From Gari tellinella (Eukaryota > Mollusca > Bivalvia > Cardiida > Psammobiidae): a stretch of DNA of 64,000 nucleotides. How positions within the stretch are numbered: position 1 is the first letter of the stretch; the number at the start of each line of letters is the position of its first letter. The notes under the pieces were generated by a model that was not told the origin of the DNA, made no database searches, and worked only from the letters and a program-made list of their open reading frames with translations. The stretch covers positions 69,515,832-69,579,831 of the forward strand of contig OV277862.1 in the NCBI GenBank assembly GCA_922989275.2, given 5' to 3'. Positions 50,057 through 61,179 of the stretch are shown in pieces. The position numbers were made by a program, and so were the translations under genes.

Positions 50057-51862
50057 AGATCGGTCTTGATTTTCGTTGTACATAAAAAGGATACTCTTTA
50101 TGTCTTTCTTGCCATATGCTAGTTTCAAAGTTCTTTTACACCATGGCTGAACCCATTTTTTGTTTTCACATGCATCTTCCTTTTCATAATAGCAACCATT
50201 ACAGTAGCAGGATATATCTCTTATAGAAACAGTATATGGTGTCATTGTGTTTTTCATTGCATGGAGGGTTCTCGTACTCGAACGTTAACTTCTGGGCGTT
50301 GATGTTTGACCTGCGGAATTTTTATAAAATCCCATATTGAAATCTCTGATCTTGTAGATGATGAATGGATATTTTCTTGCGGACCATGTGCCAGCTTCTT
50401 CAGGCAATATCTATACACATCTTCTGCATTTGCTAAAATTGCTTTACCACTAACAACTGCTCGGGCGCACAATACCGGTATCCCCTATCCCAAGTTCCCA
50501 ACACACACCTCCCCTGCTATGTGGTGTTTCGAAGAAGTTTCTATGAACTTTGATTCTTTGTAAAGAAATGTCAGCAAAAGTAGTTTTGCCTTTGTAATGG
50601 CAAGCACATCCATCGGTCCAATCATATGTATACTGTCTTTATTTCTGTACCTGCTTGCACATTAACTATTTCTAAAGCCTTTTCTTCAAACAAAAACTTT
50701 TACCAGATGAGCTTCGTGTTGCATAATGGCATGCTTTACCAAGCTCTCATCTTTTACATAATATGCCATGCCTGGATGTACAGAGACTTGAACTTGATCA
50801 AGAAATCCTGATTGAACCTCATCTTTGTACAAACATCTGTAATTCTCGCTGAAATGCATAGTAAGAACTAAGAAGTACCTTTCCTTTCTGCAATGTCTGC
50901 TGATTTAGAGCAAGCTGTTGGTATTGCCAGTTTGCCCTGATATAATGTAGTGGGTATATCTTCATGTCATCTTTTAACACTTTGCCTGGTGGTCGCGACT
51001 TTATTATATTTGCAAACAGTTTAGTTCCAGATCAGACGCCGCGTAACGCGGCGTCTGAACTGGATCCAAACTGTTTGACACTCGGCTTTAGGTTTCGTTA
51101 CTTAAAAATGTATAAATCTAAATTTAAGAGATTTTGCGGACGACAATTTTGAAGCAGACGATATCACCGCAGGATAAGGGTTAATGCTCTCTCTAGGTCG
51201 GTAACGGTGTTCTCCTTTTCCACACATGACATTGCTCGCTTTGTTTGTTCTTTCTTGGTGATATTAATGTATTCCCAATGGCACCATTTGATTGTTTCAT
51301 TTTTATATGTAACTAAAGGATTAAGAAGATCACCAGGTCTAACCTCTTTACAGTCTTTACAATTTCTTTGAAGACAATCTAGATTTGGGAACTCTGATTC
51401 TTATTTGCAGAGGGTTGCCGTAGTTAGTTCTCGTTTTGTCAAATGTCCTAGTTGTTCTTTAGATTCAGCCACTTTCTTCAGGGCCTCGAATTTTAACGCT
51501 ACATTCGAGCACATTGTGCAGTGGCATGTCCTTCTGTTTGTCTCTGACACTTTCTTCACATTTTCTGGCCTATTTTTTCTAAACGATGTGAGTCCTATTT
51601 TGACGTCTGAATATTTAGATTTAAAAGCTCCATGGGCTTCTTGCATTGTCATTATCATTACATTTTTCTGAATTATCTTACTTTGTCCATCTGAGTCTTT
51701 ATCTTTTTCAACTTCTCTCTTTAAAGGAACTTGTCTGCTTATTTCTGGGGATAACAAAAAATCTCTGACAAGGCTCTTGCTTTTATCAGAGATACGATCC
51801 TTTCCTTTCTTTCTGATATTTTGACGCCACCAGGGGTTAATCTCTACTTTAGAACATGGTAT
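50057..51862 (-). pseudogene. Transposase-like gene, central (catalytic) region, decayed
   Basis: From 51862 down: EINPWWRQNIRKKGKDRISD, SPEISRQVPLKREVE, KIGLTSFRKNRPENVKKVSE, RTCHCTMCSNVALKFEALKK, an in-frame TAA (51401-51403), then FPNLDCLQRNCKDCKEV and DLERAL. A TTAA MITE (50978-51180) interrupts here; the frame resumes with KDDMKIYPLHYIRANWQYQQ. A shift near 50860 leads to MHFSENYRCLYKDEVQSGF and VHPGMAYY. Another leads to YDWTDGCACHYKGKTTFADIS, and a last one to AVVSGKAILANAEDVYRYCL and SCYCNGCYYEKEDACENKKW. From memory, relatives have an RNase H-like core with a D before F.ENY, a D in TDG.A and a D after a VC motif; only the TDG aspartate is clear here. I cannot name the superfamily. 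Confidence 0.65.
50978..51180. mobile_element. TTAA MITE inserted in the transposase-like coding region
   Basis: 203 bp with TTAA at 50974-50977 and 51181-51184. Ends CACTTTGCCTGGTGGTCGCG and (complement) CCCTTATCCTGCGGTGATAT are the same family as 16173-16378. With the duplicated TTAA it adds 207 bp. Removing it joins LERAL directly to KDDMKIYP in frame. Confidence 0.88.
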
Positions 51863-51895
51863 AGTGACAATACCTTTAGAAAACCCAAACTACGT

Positions 51896-52185
51896 CCTTA
51901 GTTTTCCTCTTAGTTTAGATTTTGCACTCATTGGGGCACAGAGAACAAGAGACTTCAATGATTTGTGAGCTCTGATTTTCTCTTTATGACTACTATCGCT
52001 AGTTTTCACAGTTTCAAGTTCTTTTTCAAGTGATCTTACAACAGTTTTACCTATTTCTGTCTCTACTTTCTCTACAGGTGACTTCAACAGCCCTTTCCAT
52101 TTTAGAACTGATGATGTTTTGGGTGTGAGCCCCTTTTCAATGACTCTTGCTTTTCTTTTCGGTGTTGAAGGGAGTACTTATTTTA
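51896..52185 (-). pseudogene. Transposase-like gene, second coding piece
   Basis: Open frame LPSTPKRKARVIEKGLTPKT, KSPVEKVETEIGKTVVRSLE, ending APMSAKSKLRGKLRT. It is basic and Ser/Thr-rich, as expected for the linker between the N-terminal helical part (53979-54478) and the core (50057-51862). A stop separates it from the next piece by about 30 bp; a small deletion or intron could account for that. Confidence 0.55.
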
Positions 52186-52199
52186 ATTTGAGTGTTGCT

Positions 52200-52228
52200 C
52201 TGTATTAATAATAATAATAATAATAACG
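52200..52228. repeat. (AAT)n microsatellite
   Basis: Seven or more AAT/ATA units at the 5' edge of the preceding coding piece. Confidence 0.85.
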
Positions 52229-52349
52229 ACTTTATTTCATGTGGATTACATATTTGGTATCTAACAAACAAACCAATTTTCAATATGGTCCACAAACAAA
52301 ATTAACATATATACAACACGAAGGAACACAATTACAAATCAGTATTTTT

Positions 52350-52435
52350 AAACCTTTGCAAACAGAGTGGACCCTGAAAAGACAGTTCCTGTAGGAGCTC
52401 TCCCCAGGGACTACTCTGTTTACTTAAAGAATTTT
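52350..52435. repeat. Type I palindrome, diverged
   Basis: CAAACAGAGTGGACCCTGAA against CAGGGACTACTCTGTTTA around TCCTGTAGGAGC. Enclosing MITE ends not resolved. Confidence 0.55.
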
Positions 52436-52624
52436 AAAGATTAAGCTGAACATGATAATGCATAAGTGTCATTATGAGAATTCAAATTTTGTTGTCTATA
52501 CATGAATATTGATAGGTAGAGACAATATAAAGCCAAAACAAAACGATGATTTAACAAATAGCAAAGATCTAGATCAATGAAATTTCATAACAAACGGGAA
52601 GGAATATACCAAAGATAATTCAAA

Positions 52625-52800
52625 CCCTTTACTCCATGGTATATTTCTAGTATTGAAGAAAGGTGATCACTTAAACAAGGTTGAAAGTAAATCAAAATGA
52701 GCCTAAATGTGCACTCTGTTTTACTTTAAACCCGCTTCAAATCACCATCTACTAGAGAACAAAAAACATTTTTCATGAAACATATCTATGTAGTAAAGGG
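52625..52800. mobile_element. Type II TTAA MITE
   Basis: Left CCCTTTACTCCATGGTATAT (target decayed to TCAA), right AGTAAAGGG before TTAA (52801-52804). Inside: GAAAGGTGATCACTTAAACA and a mismatched palindrome. Confidence 0.6.
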
Positions 52801-52899
52801 TTAAAGCAACATGTAGGTTTTGATCAAGATCCATATTTATATCATAACTTATATACATAGAAGCCCTTACAAGCAGCTAAGGTCTTGATCAGTCATTAA

Positions 52900-53132
52900 C
52901 CCTTAGCTCATCGCATATTCACAAAATTACCCCTCATTTTATGGATACTATTCAAACCATTTATTTAAAAGTAGAATATAATGTATTTGAAAACTTAGAA
53001 TGTTGTCTATTTCAGAATAATTTCTCCTAGCAAACAATGTATACTCTGATCAGAGAGCTTCTTAAGGAAGTATCTCATCTGGGTCTACACTTTCAGCAAA
53101 AACTACTATCGACATAATTAGCGGGCTAAAGG
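52900..53132. mobile_element. TTAA MITE with diverged type I palindrome
   Basis: TTAA at 52896-52899 and 53133-53136. Ends CCCTTAGCTCATCGC and (complement) CCTTTAGCCCGC. Core CAAACAATGTATACTCTGAT with several mismatches. Confidence 0.7.
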
Positions 53133-53203
53133 TTAATAGTATAACAGCCGATCAGGGGTTCAGCGGCAAAAACAAAGCCTACATGAAACAATCGCAACAT
53201 TAA

Positions 53204-53424
53204 CCCCTTACCGCACATGACATAGTTCTAGTTTTGAAGACAGGTGATCACTTAAAGCAGGTTGAAAGTAAAGCAGAGTGCGCCTTAAGATGCATTAAGC
53301 TTTTTCAGCCAGCCTTAAGTTGCTAAGGTATAGATCTAGCAAATATTCTTATTTAACTTTTTGTAAATAATTATGACTGCACAAATTGAATGCGCTTAAA
53401 GGCGCTTCGATATGTGGTAATGGG
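53204..53424. mobile_element. Type II TTAA MITE
   Basis: TTAA 53200-53203; the right target is TCAA. Ends CCCCTTACCGCACATGAC and (complement) CCCATTACCACATATCG. GAAGACAGGTGATCACTTAA and the palindrome AGCAGAGTGCGCCTTAAGAT follow the family pattern. Confidence 0.65.
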
Positions 53425-53686
53425 TCAAGGAACGCGGTGGCTAGACTGGCACCTTAGGAATAATGATATAAACCCATATTAAACGTAAATAACAGCTTAC
53501 TTCAGCTGCAAACTACAATATGCGGCGTATAGAAACCTTGGCGCCTTGTAATAAATTCCATGTACAGTAATCTAACTTGTTTATATAAATTTAAACTATA
53601 GTGGGAATGAACTTTCACCCCTGAGCAGCAAATTTTCATCACTATATTACATTTTGAAGCATTATGATGCATAACATGTGACTACA

Positions 53687-53974
53687 CTATCTGTCTAATT
53701 TAACCCATTTAAGGTATGAAGTTTTAAATGAGGCAAGTGAATGAGCATTTCTTATGTTAAAAGGCAAGCTATTCCAAACCATAGCTCCAGAATAGGCAAA
53801 CGACCTCCTGAAAAATTCAGACTTTGGTTTAGGAGAATATAACTGAGAATTTGATGAAGACCTTAAATTTCTATCATGCACATTTGACTTTAGTGTGAAC
53901 AAATCATATAAATATACAGGTGTCAAACAATATTCAGTGGCTCTAGAGTTGAAAATTCTTTCTTTGTGTTCCAA
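53687..53974 (-). pseudogene. LINE 3' fragment (reverse-transcriptase C-terminal tail)
   Basis: The 95-codon frame has VYLYDLFTLKSNVHDRNLRS, SEFFRRSFAYSGAMVWNSLP and FNIRNAHSLASFKTSYLKW, the tail common to many CR1/Jockey-group and related LINE proteins. It starts abruptly next to the transposase-like gene piece at 53979, consistent with a 5'-truncated insertion into it. Confidence 0.7.
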
Positions 53975-53978
53975 ACTG

Positions 53979-54478
53979 TCAGAAACACCACCTTGGCTTG
54001 CAGTAGGTATCTCTCTTGACTGTCTTTTGGGGGGGACTTGTTACTGAGGCTAACTTTATGCGCATTCTCCAAAGTGTTGTTCTCTTACTAGACTCATTTT
54101 TCTTAAATTGTTCTATCTGTCTTTTCAGGTAACAAGCTGAATTTTGCTTTTTCTTTGTTAATTTTTGGGCGCTGTGTTTACCTAGATCTACTAATTGTTG
54201 CTCTTTTACTTTTTCTCCCTTCTTCTTTGTTCGGTATCTTTTCATCTGCTCTCTTTTTTTCTTTCTCATTTCTTCCAGGACAACCGTACTGTCATTAGCA
54301 TTTTTGCGCATACGTAATCTTGCTTCTTTGTGTCTTTTCCTATCGATTTCCTTTTATTCAATTTTTTTTTCTGGTTTTCTTTTAAGTTTGTCCCTATATT
54401 TTCTAGTTCTCTCAGCTGAGGTGATTTTTTGGAAGGGGAAGAAACTTCAGCAAACTTTTGTCTCAAACTGTACACCAT
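53979..54478 (-). pseudogene. Transposase-like gene, N-terminal helical/basic region
   Basis: ATG at 54478 opens MVYSLRQKFAEVSSPSKKS. A frameshift leads to SAERTRKYRDKLKRKPEKK, with one in-frame TAA, then RLRMRKNANDSTVVLEEMR, KKKREQMKRYRTKKK and QIEQFKKNESSKRTTLWRM. Repeated R..YR.K..K heptad-like text suggests a DNA-binding coiled region. A LINE fragment follows it immediately. Confidence 0.6.
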
Positions 54479-54569
54479 TTTGCTGCTGTTGTATGTTTTT
54501 TTCTTAAAATCATACAAAGTTATTCTAAGGGGGAAAATGCTACAAAGTTATCTCCCAGAGACACTCCTG

Positions 54570-54840
54570 CCTTGTCGTGACTCTGGGGCTTAATTGTCCT
54601 AGAGAATCTTTTTGATCCAGTGCGCTACTGGCAACGAATAAGATTAGCCAAAATCATCTTCCTGAAATCATTCCCACATTATGTAATGGTGGAGCCTCTT
54701 AGTGTTTGTCTTGTCGTGTTGTTTTTCGTACTTTTTCGAGTGTTTCGTTTGTTTTGATGTTTATATATATGTAGTCGTTTCTCGGCGCCATATGACCATT
54801 TTATGTGTCGCGGTGCCGTAAAACCCAACACAATCAAACA
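54570..54840 (+). repeat. SINE-like repeat with GTGCCGTAAAACCCAAC end
   Basis: Shares AAGATTAGCCAAAATCAT and the end CGGTGCCGTAAAACCCAACA with 19201-19378, and ends in a CAA-rich tail. No polymerase III boxes identified at its 5' side. Confidence 0.6.
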
Positions 54841-55984
54841 AAGTTATTATTTTCATTAATTGTTCTGTAGTGTCTCTCACAAAAAATATTAAGCATGGAT
54901 TACTTACATAGTTCTTTCTTGAAACATCTCAATAATCTTTATTTTATAATGATAACCACATGATCTTTGAAGATATATCCATTTTGATCATATCTGCAGC
55001 AGCAGAAGATAATGTAAGCAATAGGAACTGATGACGTCATCAAAATAAAATTTAATTCATCTTTTCATACAGACAAAGATCTAAAACCTATATAATCTGA
55101 GTCGAATAGAGTGGGCCCTTTACATAATGTATAGAGTTTCAAGATTCATCTTTTTATAGAAGCACAGGATATGTGCCACAGACTCTACAGAAATTAGGCT
55201 GAATTTATTTCAGGAATTTCAGCCTTATTGGCAGTATTGCTTGAGATTGGAAATTGTCAAAAAACATGTGTGAAAATGTGAAAGTCAAGTCATAGGATAA
55301 AAAAAAGTAATTTTTACTTTATACAATATTTGGTACAGAAATGTTTAAAAGCAATAGGGGGTTGAAAATCAAAAACACATAACAAAGTAATCATTTTGTT
55401 TAATCCAGAATTATTTTGGAAGTACCAAACATATGATTATCATGATAATGTAACCAGCAACAGGAAGAGTAAAGATCTGGCTTAAAAGTAGGGTAAAATA
55501 CATCAATCTCTATTAAAATACCTCTGTACGAAATAGTATACTAACTTACCTATTTTCAAGTGAAACAGCATAACATCGGAAAATGGCCAAAAAAATTGAC
55601 CAAAAAAATCGTTTTTCTCCCGACACGATTATACCTATTTATTTATTCTTTTCGGTGGATTACCACGAAATAGCAGTGGATGATCACTTGGTAATCCACT
55701 GCAGTGGATTATCACCAATCGCTTTTTATTATGAATTTTCCCCGTAGGGCTCCCCAAGAATTATAGTCAATCGTGTCTTATCGTTAAATTCCGGCAGTCC
55801 GATTTGTCGCGAACTACTCACCGGAAGAGCACGAATCCAAACTCGGGAGCAACGAGTGACGTCATTATACCGCCAACTGTCACGCGCATGTGTTCGACAT
55901 AAAACGTGGGGCTCAACACGGGATAAATAATGTACGTTCGCTTTCAATTTTTAAACAATTTCGTTTAAAAAGTGGCTTAAAAGC
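54841..55984. other. No gene recognised
   Basis: 55640-55730 holds a small hairpin field (GGTAATCCACTGCAGTGGATTA). The rest has no coding or repeat assignment. Confidence 0.45.
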
Positions 55985-56185
55985 ATAAATAAATAGAATA
56001 ACTGTGTTTGTTCAGTGTAAGATCGAATTTAATCCATTTCGTGAACATCAGACTGTTATATTTTCACTCGTGGCTTCGCCACTCGTGAAAATATAACGTC
56101 TGATGTTCACTCAATGGATTAAATTTCGATCTTACACTGAAAAAAACAGTTATCCTCTATTTCATTTATTTTGGGCATTGAAAAT
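55985..56185. mobile_element. Foldback hairpin element (about 200 bp)
   Basis: Arms with GTGTAAGATCGAA, TTTAATCCAT, GTGAACATCAGAC and TTATATTTTCACTCGTGGC pair around TGGCTTCGCCA, with short bulges. The outer part continues through AAATAGAATAACTG and CAGTTATCCTCTATTT. Non-coding. Confidence 0.8.
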
Positions 56186-56944
56186 GGACCAGTAGGTATC
56201 ATCTAAATACAAAACTACAATTGTAAACAGCAACAGTCAATATTTATGGGTGTGTAACATGAAAAAAAACTGTATTGGACCCCTGACCGTGATTTTGCCG
56301 AAAGTTGTAAATTCTGTCATAGTTTATCAGCCTAAATGGCGATGCACAAATTCTTGTACCGTCCCATTTGCTTCTGTCATAAACATGTGTCTTGCACAAG
56401 TCAACTATTTACGTAGATCCTTACTCGTTAAACATTCTCAATTTTTGTTGTTCTGTTAATATACATTGCCAGAGCTCTCCTTCATAGAGGAAATAAATAT
56501 ATCTATGTATTTATTTGTAAAGATCATGTATAATAAAGTTTCAAAGATTGATGTTATGTTGTTTTTTACAGCTAATGCACCAGCAAACAAAATAAAGTGG
56601 AAGGAGATTCGACATGCAAGGACATGTAAGTTCATTATAAACAAAATGCTTCTTAACTCCTCATTGAATGCTTTATTCATATCAAGAACAGACCTGAATT
56701 GGTGTTCTGGTAGAAACATGTATACATTTATTTACGGTATACTAAGCAGTTTCTCATTTATAAGATTCAAGATAAGGCAGTATTTTCAAGTGAAGTAAAG
56801 TTTATCCATAGATTTGTAACTCTCTTCAGTTTTAGGCAACGCTTAGGTTGAGCGTTTGTAATAAACGTATTTGGCAAAAAACAAATTACCTGTTTCTTAT
56901 TACATGCCCAAAAAAATTATTGACAGACAGTCGGAAAATCTTTT
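56186..56944. other. No gene recognised
   Basis: Several open frames of 60-110 codons on both strands overlap one another and lack domain-like patterns. Confidence 0.4.
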
Positions 56945-59095
56945 TTATGCCCCCAGAATCTACGATTCGGGGGCATATAGTTTTTGTCATGTCTGTTGGT
57001 TTGTCCGTCCGTCTGTCCGTCTGTCTGTGCCAAAAACCTTAACCTTGGCTATAACTCTTGCATTTTTGTACCTGGACCTTTTATACTTGGCATGTGTCTT
57101 CCCTGTATCAAGACCTTTCCATCCATACAAACCTTTTTGACCTTGTGACCTTGACCTTGACATTTGACCTACTTTTGTAAAAATCTTTAAATGGCTATAA
57201 CATTTGCACCAGTAGGCCCAGGGCTTTTATATTTTGTATGTATATTTCTTTTGTCAAGACCTTTCCAACCATACCAACATCTTTGACCATATGACCTTGA
57301 CCTTGACCTTTGACCTATTTAATCAAACTTTAACCAAAAACCTTAACCTTGGCTATAACTTTTGCATTTTTACACCTGGGCCTTTTATACTTTGCATGTG
57401 TATTCCTCATGGCAAGACCTTTCCAACCATATAAAACTGTTTGACCTTGTGACCTTGACCTTGAAATTTGACCTACTTTTGTAAAAATCTTTAAATGGCT
57501 ATTACATTTGAACTAGTAGGCCCAGGGCTTTCATATTTTGTATGTATATTTCTTGTGTCAAGACCTTTCCAATCATACCAACATCTTTGACCATTTGACC
57601 TTGACCTTTGACCTATTTAATCAAACTTTAACCAAAAACCTTAACCTTGGCTATAACTTTTGCATTTTTAAACCTGGGCCTTTTATACTTTGCATATGTA
57701 TTCCTCATGGCAAGACCTTTCCAACCATATAAAACTTTTTGACCTTGTGACCTTGACCTTGAAATTTGACCCACTTTTGTAAAAATCTTTAAATGGCTAT
57801 AACATTTGAACCAGTAGGCCCAGGGCTTTCATATTTTGTATGTATATTTCTTGTGTCAAGACCTTTCCAACCATACCAACATTTTTGACCATGCGACCTT
57901 GACCTTGACCTTTGACCTATTTAATCAAACTTTAACCAAAAACCTTAACCTTGGCTATAACTTTTGCATTTTTGCACCTGGGCATTTTATACTTGGCATG
58001 TGTATTCCTCATGGCAAGACCTTTCCAACTATACAAAACTTTTTGACCTTGACATTGACATTTGACCTTTTTTTGTAAAAATCTTTAAATTGCTATAACA
58101 TTTGCACCAGTTAGCATAGGGCTTTAATATTTTGTATGTATATGTTTTGTGTCAAGACCTTTCCTACCATACCAATATCTTTGACCATGTGACCTTGACC
58201 TTCACCATTGACCTATTTAATAAAACTTTAACCAAAAACATTAACATTGGCTATAACTTTTGCATTTTTGAACCTGGGCCTTTTATACTTGGCACGTGTA
58301 TTCTTCATGGCAAGAACTTTCCAACCATACAAAACTTTTTGACCTTGTGACCTTGACATTTGACCTACTTTTGTAAAAATCTTTAAATGGCTATAACATT
58401 TGCACCAGTTGGCCCAGGGCTTTAATATTTTGTATGTGTATTTCTTGTGTCAAGACCTTTCCAACCATACCAACATCTTTGACCATGTGACCTTGACCTC
58501 GATCTTTGACCTATTTAATCAAACTTTAACCAAAAACCTTAACCTTGGATAGAACTTTTGCATTTTTGCACCTTGGCCTTTTATACTTGACATGTGTTTT
58601 CCCTTTCTAACCATACAAAACTTTTTGACCTGGTGACCTTGACCTTTGACCTTTATTTGTATAAATCTTTATACGCCTATAACATTTGAACCAGTAGGCC
58701 TAGAGCTTCCATACTTTATATGTTTCTTGTGTTAAGACTTCTCCAACCATGCCAATGTTTCATTTACCCTACGACCATGACTTTTGACCTACTTTTGCAA
58801 ATAAGCATTACATTACAGAACATGATGCTGGCTGGGGGCATTTGTGTTTCACAAACACATTGCTTTTCATCTGATCATCACCAAACTTTCTGAAAATGTT
58901 TGTTGACATAAAATGGAGACCAATTTGGATAACCAGCGGCACCAATTTATGCTAGGCCCTTTGGAGTAATGGCCCTTGAAGTCCTCAAAATGGCGCTCCA
59001 CTACAGTTTCAGCTCTCTAACTTTTACGTTTGATAGTCTGGATTCCCCTCCCTGTATCATCGGGGGCATTCGTGTAACTGGGACACACTCTTGTT
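56945..59095 (+). mobile_element. Tandem-cored element (GGGGGCAT hairpin, GTCCGTCC, array)
   Basis: Starts with a hairpin ATGCCCCCAGAATCTACGAT / TCGGGGGCAT, then GTCCGTCCGTCTGTCCGTCT and a tandem array to about 58800. It ends around GCTGGGGGCATTTGTGTTTC or ATCGGGGGCATTCGTG (58830-59075), which repeats the GGGGGCAT motif. Confidence 0.7.
57030..58800 (+). repeat. Tandem array, unit about 298 bp, six copies
   Basis: Each unit has AAAAACCTTAACCTTGGCTA, CCTGGGCCTTTTATACTT, CAAGACCTTTCCAACCATA and GACCTTGTGACCTTGACCTT. The frames starting MYVYF at 57234, 57538, 57836 and 58132 (304, 298, 296 apart) are by-products. Half-units also resemble each other. Confidence 0.9.
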
Positions 59096-59213
59096 TTTTT
59101 AATTTTACTCTCTTTTTTTTTAAACATACAACAATACATTCAATTTTCTGATGGAGTATTTCATATAATAATTTAATATGAGCATTGTCATGTCAAAACC
59201 TGCCTTATTGCAT

Positions 59214-59289
59214 TTCAAACAGTGTAGATCAAGGCCAGCTGCCACGTCAAAGACGACGCGGCAGCTGGTCTTGATCTACACTGTTTGTC
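59214..59289. repeat. Type I palindrome, near perfect
   Basis: CAAACAGTGTAGATCAAGGC, CAGCTGCC and ACGTC pair with their complements around AAAG. No MITE ends resolved. Confidence 0.75.
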
Positions 59290-59599
59290 ACCAACATCTA
59301 GGATCTAAAGCAATGTATTTAGCAGTATTATATACGGTATTTGGCAGTTAGATCAAACTCATACACAGAGCCTGTGGTGACCACGTTGTTTGGTCTGTAT
59401 AATGTTGCAATGCAATAATAAGGCAGGTTTTTATCATGGCACGGCTCATCATTAATATATTGTTTGTGCATAGCCCTGGGCAATACATTAAAAACCCTTA
59501 TAAATATCCTTTCAAATCTGATGTAATTGGTAGTCTCCTTGCCAAAATTGCCAAAACAAATTACACTGGCCTTCATTTGTTGGTCAATATTGGTATCAC

Positions 59600-59808
59600 T
59601 GGGGGCCAACTAGGTATTACGATGAAATGTTTCTCTACGACAACCTATATAGGTATTATAACAAATTTGTATTGCTAAGAAGGCAACTTTGTTTTCGTAG
59701 ACAAACATTTCTCACTGTATACACTGACTTCGTAGCAATACAAATCTGTTATAATACCTATATAGGTTGTCGTAGCAAAACAGTTTGATGATAATACGTA
59801 GTTGGCCA
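59600..59808. mobile_element. Foldback element
   Basis: CGACAACCTATATAGGTATT to TTTGTATTGCTA (59638-59678) pairs with TAGCAATACAAATCTGTTAT to GGTTGTCG (59730-59772). Outer arms GGCCAACTAGGTATTA and TAATACGTAGTTGGCC pair too. Confidence 0.75.
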
Positions 59809-60052
59809 CCGTGGGTATACCAAAACGGCAAAGTAGTGATTTATATATGATAGATGGAATTAATATATTAAGTTTTGAAATGTGTTGTATGTATGTCAAA
59901 TGTGTCAATGAAATGTGTTGTCTAGATGTTGGCTGTGTCAATATTTAATTAACTAGCATACCATATCTGCAACGAAGGTACTTTATGACAGATTTAGTGC
60001 AAGTTTCAATTAGATATTTGCTAAATCTTATTTAACAATCAATTTTCATACG

Positions 60053-60480
60053 CCCGTCTTCAGACGGTGCGTATTATGTTATGGCGCTGTTCGTCCGTCC
60101 GTTAACTTTTTCATGTCCGCTCTCTAACTCAAACAAATTTATTCCAATCCTTTTCGATAACCAGCAAGATTGCCTAAGACATTCAAGAGTTATGCCCCTT
60201 TTATCGTCAAAAACGGGCATTTTAGTGTGTCCGCGCTCTAACTCAAACAAATTTATTCTAATCCTTTGTAACATGGTCAGCATGTGTATGACCATAATGT
60301 CTCGGTCAAGTTCGATAACCAGCAAGATTGTCCCAGACATTCAAGAGTAATGCCCATTATATCGTCAAAATGGGATTTTTTTTAGTTTGTCCGCTCTCTT
60401 ACTCAAACAATTTTATTCCAATCTTTTTTAAACTTGGTCAGTATGTGTATGGCCATAATGTCTCGGTCAACAATGAGTTT
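60053..60480 (+). mobile_element. Short tandem-cored element (CGTCTTCAGACG hairpin, GTCCGTCC)
   Basis: Hairpin ACGCCCGTCTTCAGACGGTGCGT, then TTCGTCCGTCCGTTAAC and three direct units of about 140-170 bp sharing TGTCCGCTCTCTAACTCAAA, GATAACCAGCAAGATTG and GACATTCAAGAGT. The frames here are by-products. Confidence 0.7.
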
Positions 60481-60716
60481 ACAGTGTCTGGAAAATTATT
60501 TAATATACCATATATTCATAGATACATAGGTCCGCCGACATGGCAAAACAAGCCGACATGGCACCTTGTGACAGCCTTTAACAATATGAAATATGTGTCA
60601 AAATGACACCGGTCGACAGACACTTTGTCTTGGCGAAATGACAAAGATCAAATGGCCAAAATATTGTATACAGCTAAACATTAGCACTTTTTATTATTAT
60701 AACTTATGTACTGCAT

Positions 60717-60830
60717 AATAAAGAGGCTCGCAACCGGATTTAGCATTAAAAATAGTAATTTGTAAATATATATGTCAAATGCTTATATAAATAGGTAAGA
60801 TTTGTTATAACATAACAGACGGCGTGAGCG
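60717..60830 (-). repeat. Copy of the CTCGCAACCGGAT family end
   Basis: AAAGAGGCTCGCAACCGGAT, TTAGCATTAAAAATAGTAAT and CAAATGCTTATATAAAT are the complement of 33380-33470 and 45325-45390. Confidence 0.65.
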
Positions 60831-61179
60831 TTGAATAACACCCGTTGTTTAAATGTCATATATAACTAGTTATATAACTATGCAAATGAGGTACGACACG
60901 ACGTCGCTTAACTTGTGACGTCATTAAAATGCGTTCTATGCGTTCTTCATTCCTTCATGTAGATTCAATTTATAGATTTTTGGTGTAATTAATCAATATT
61001 AGATCTACATTAAATGGTTTATTAATACACATAATAACATAAACATTATGCTAGGGAACGGGGTTAATTTGGAACAATTTGTTTCCTGTATAGATTTACT
61101 CATATCGCGCTTAGCATTCACTTGACCTCAAAGGCTGCGATAAATAACATTTCTAGGTTATGTTATAAAAAGAATATAA

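Noticed and set aside
57234..58350. Four similar frames beginning MYVYF
   Set aside because: They recur every 296-304 bp because of the tandem array; no independent gene is implied.
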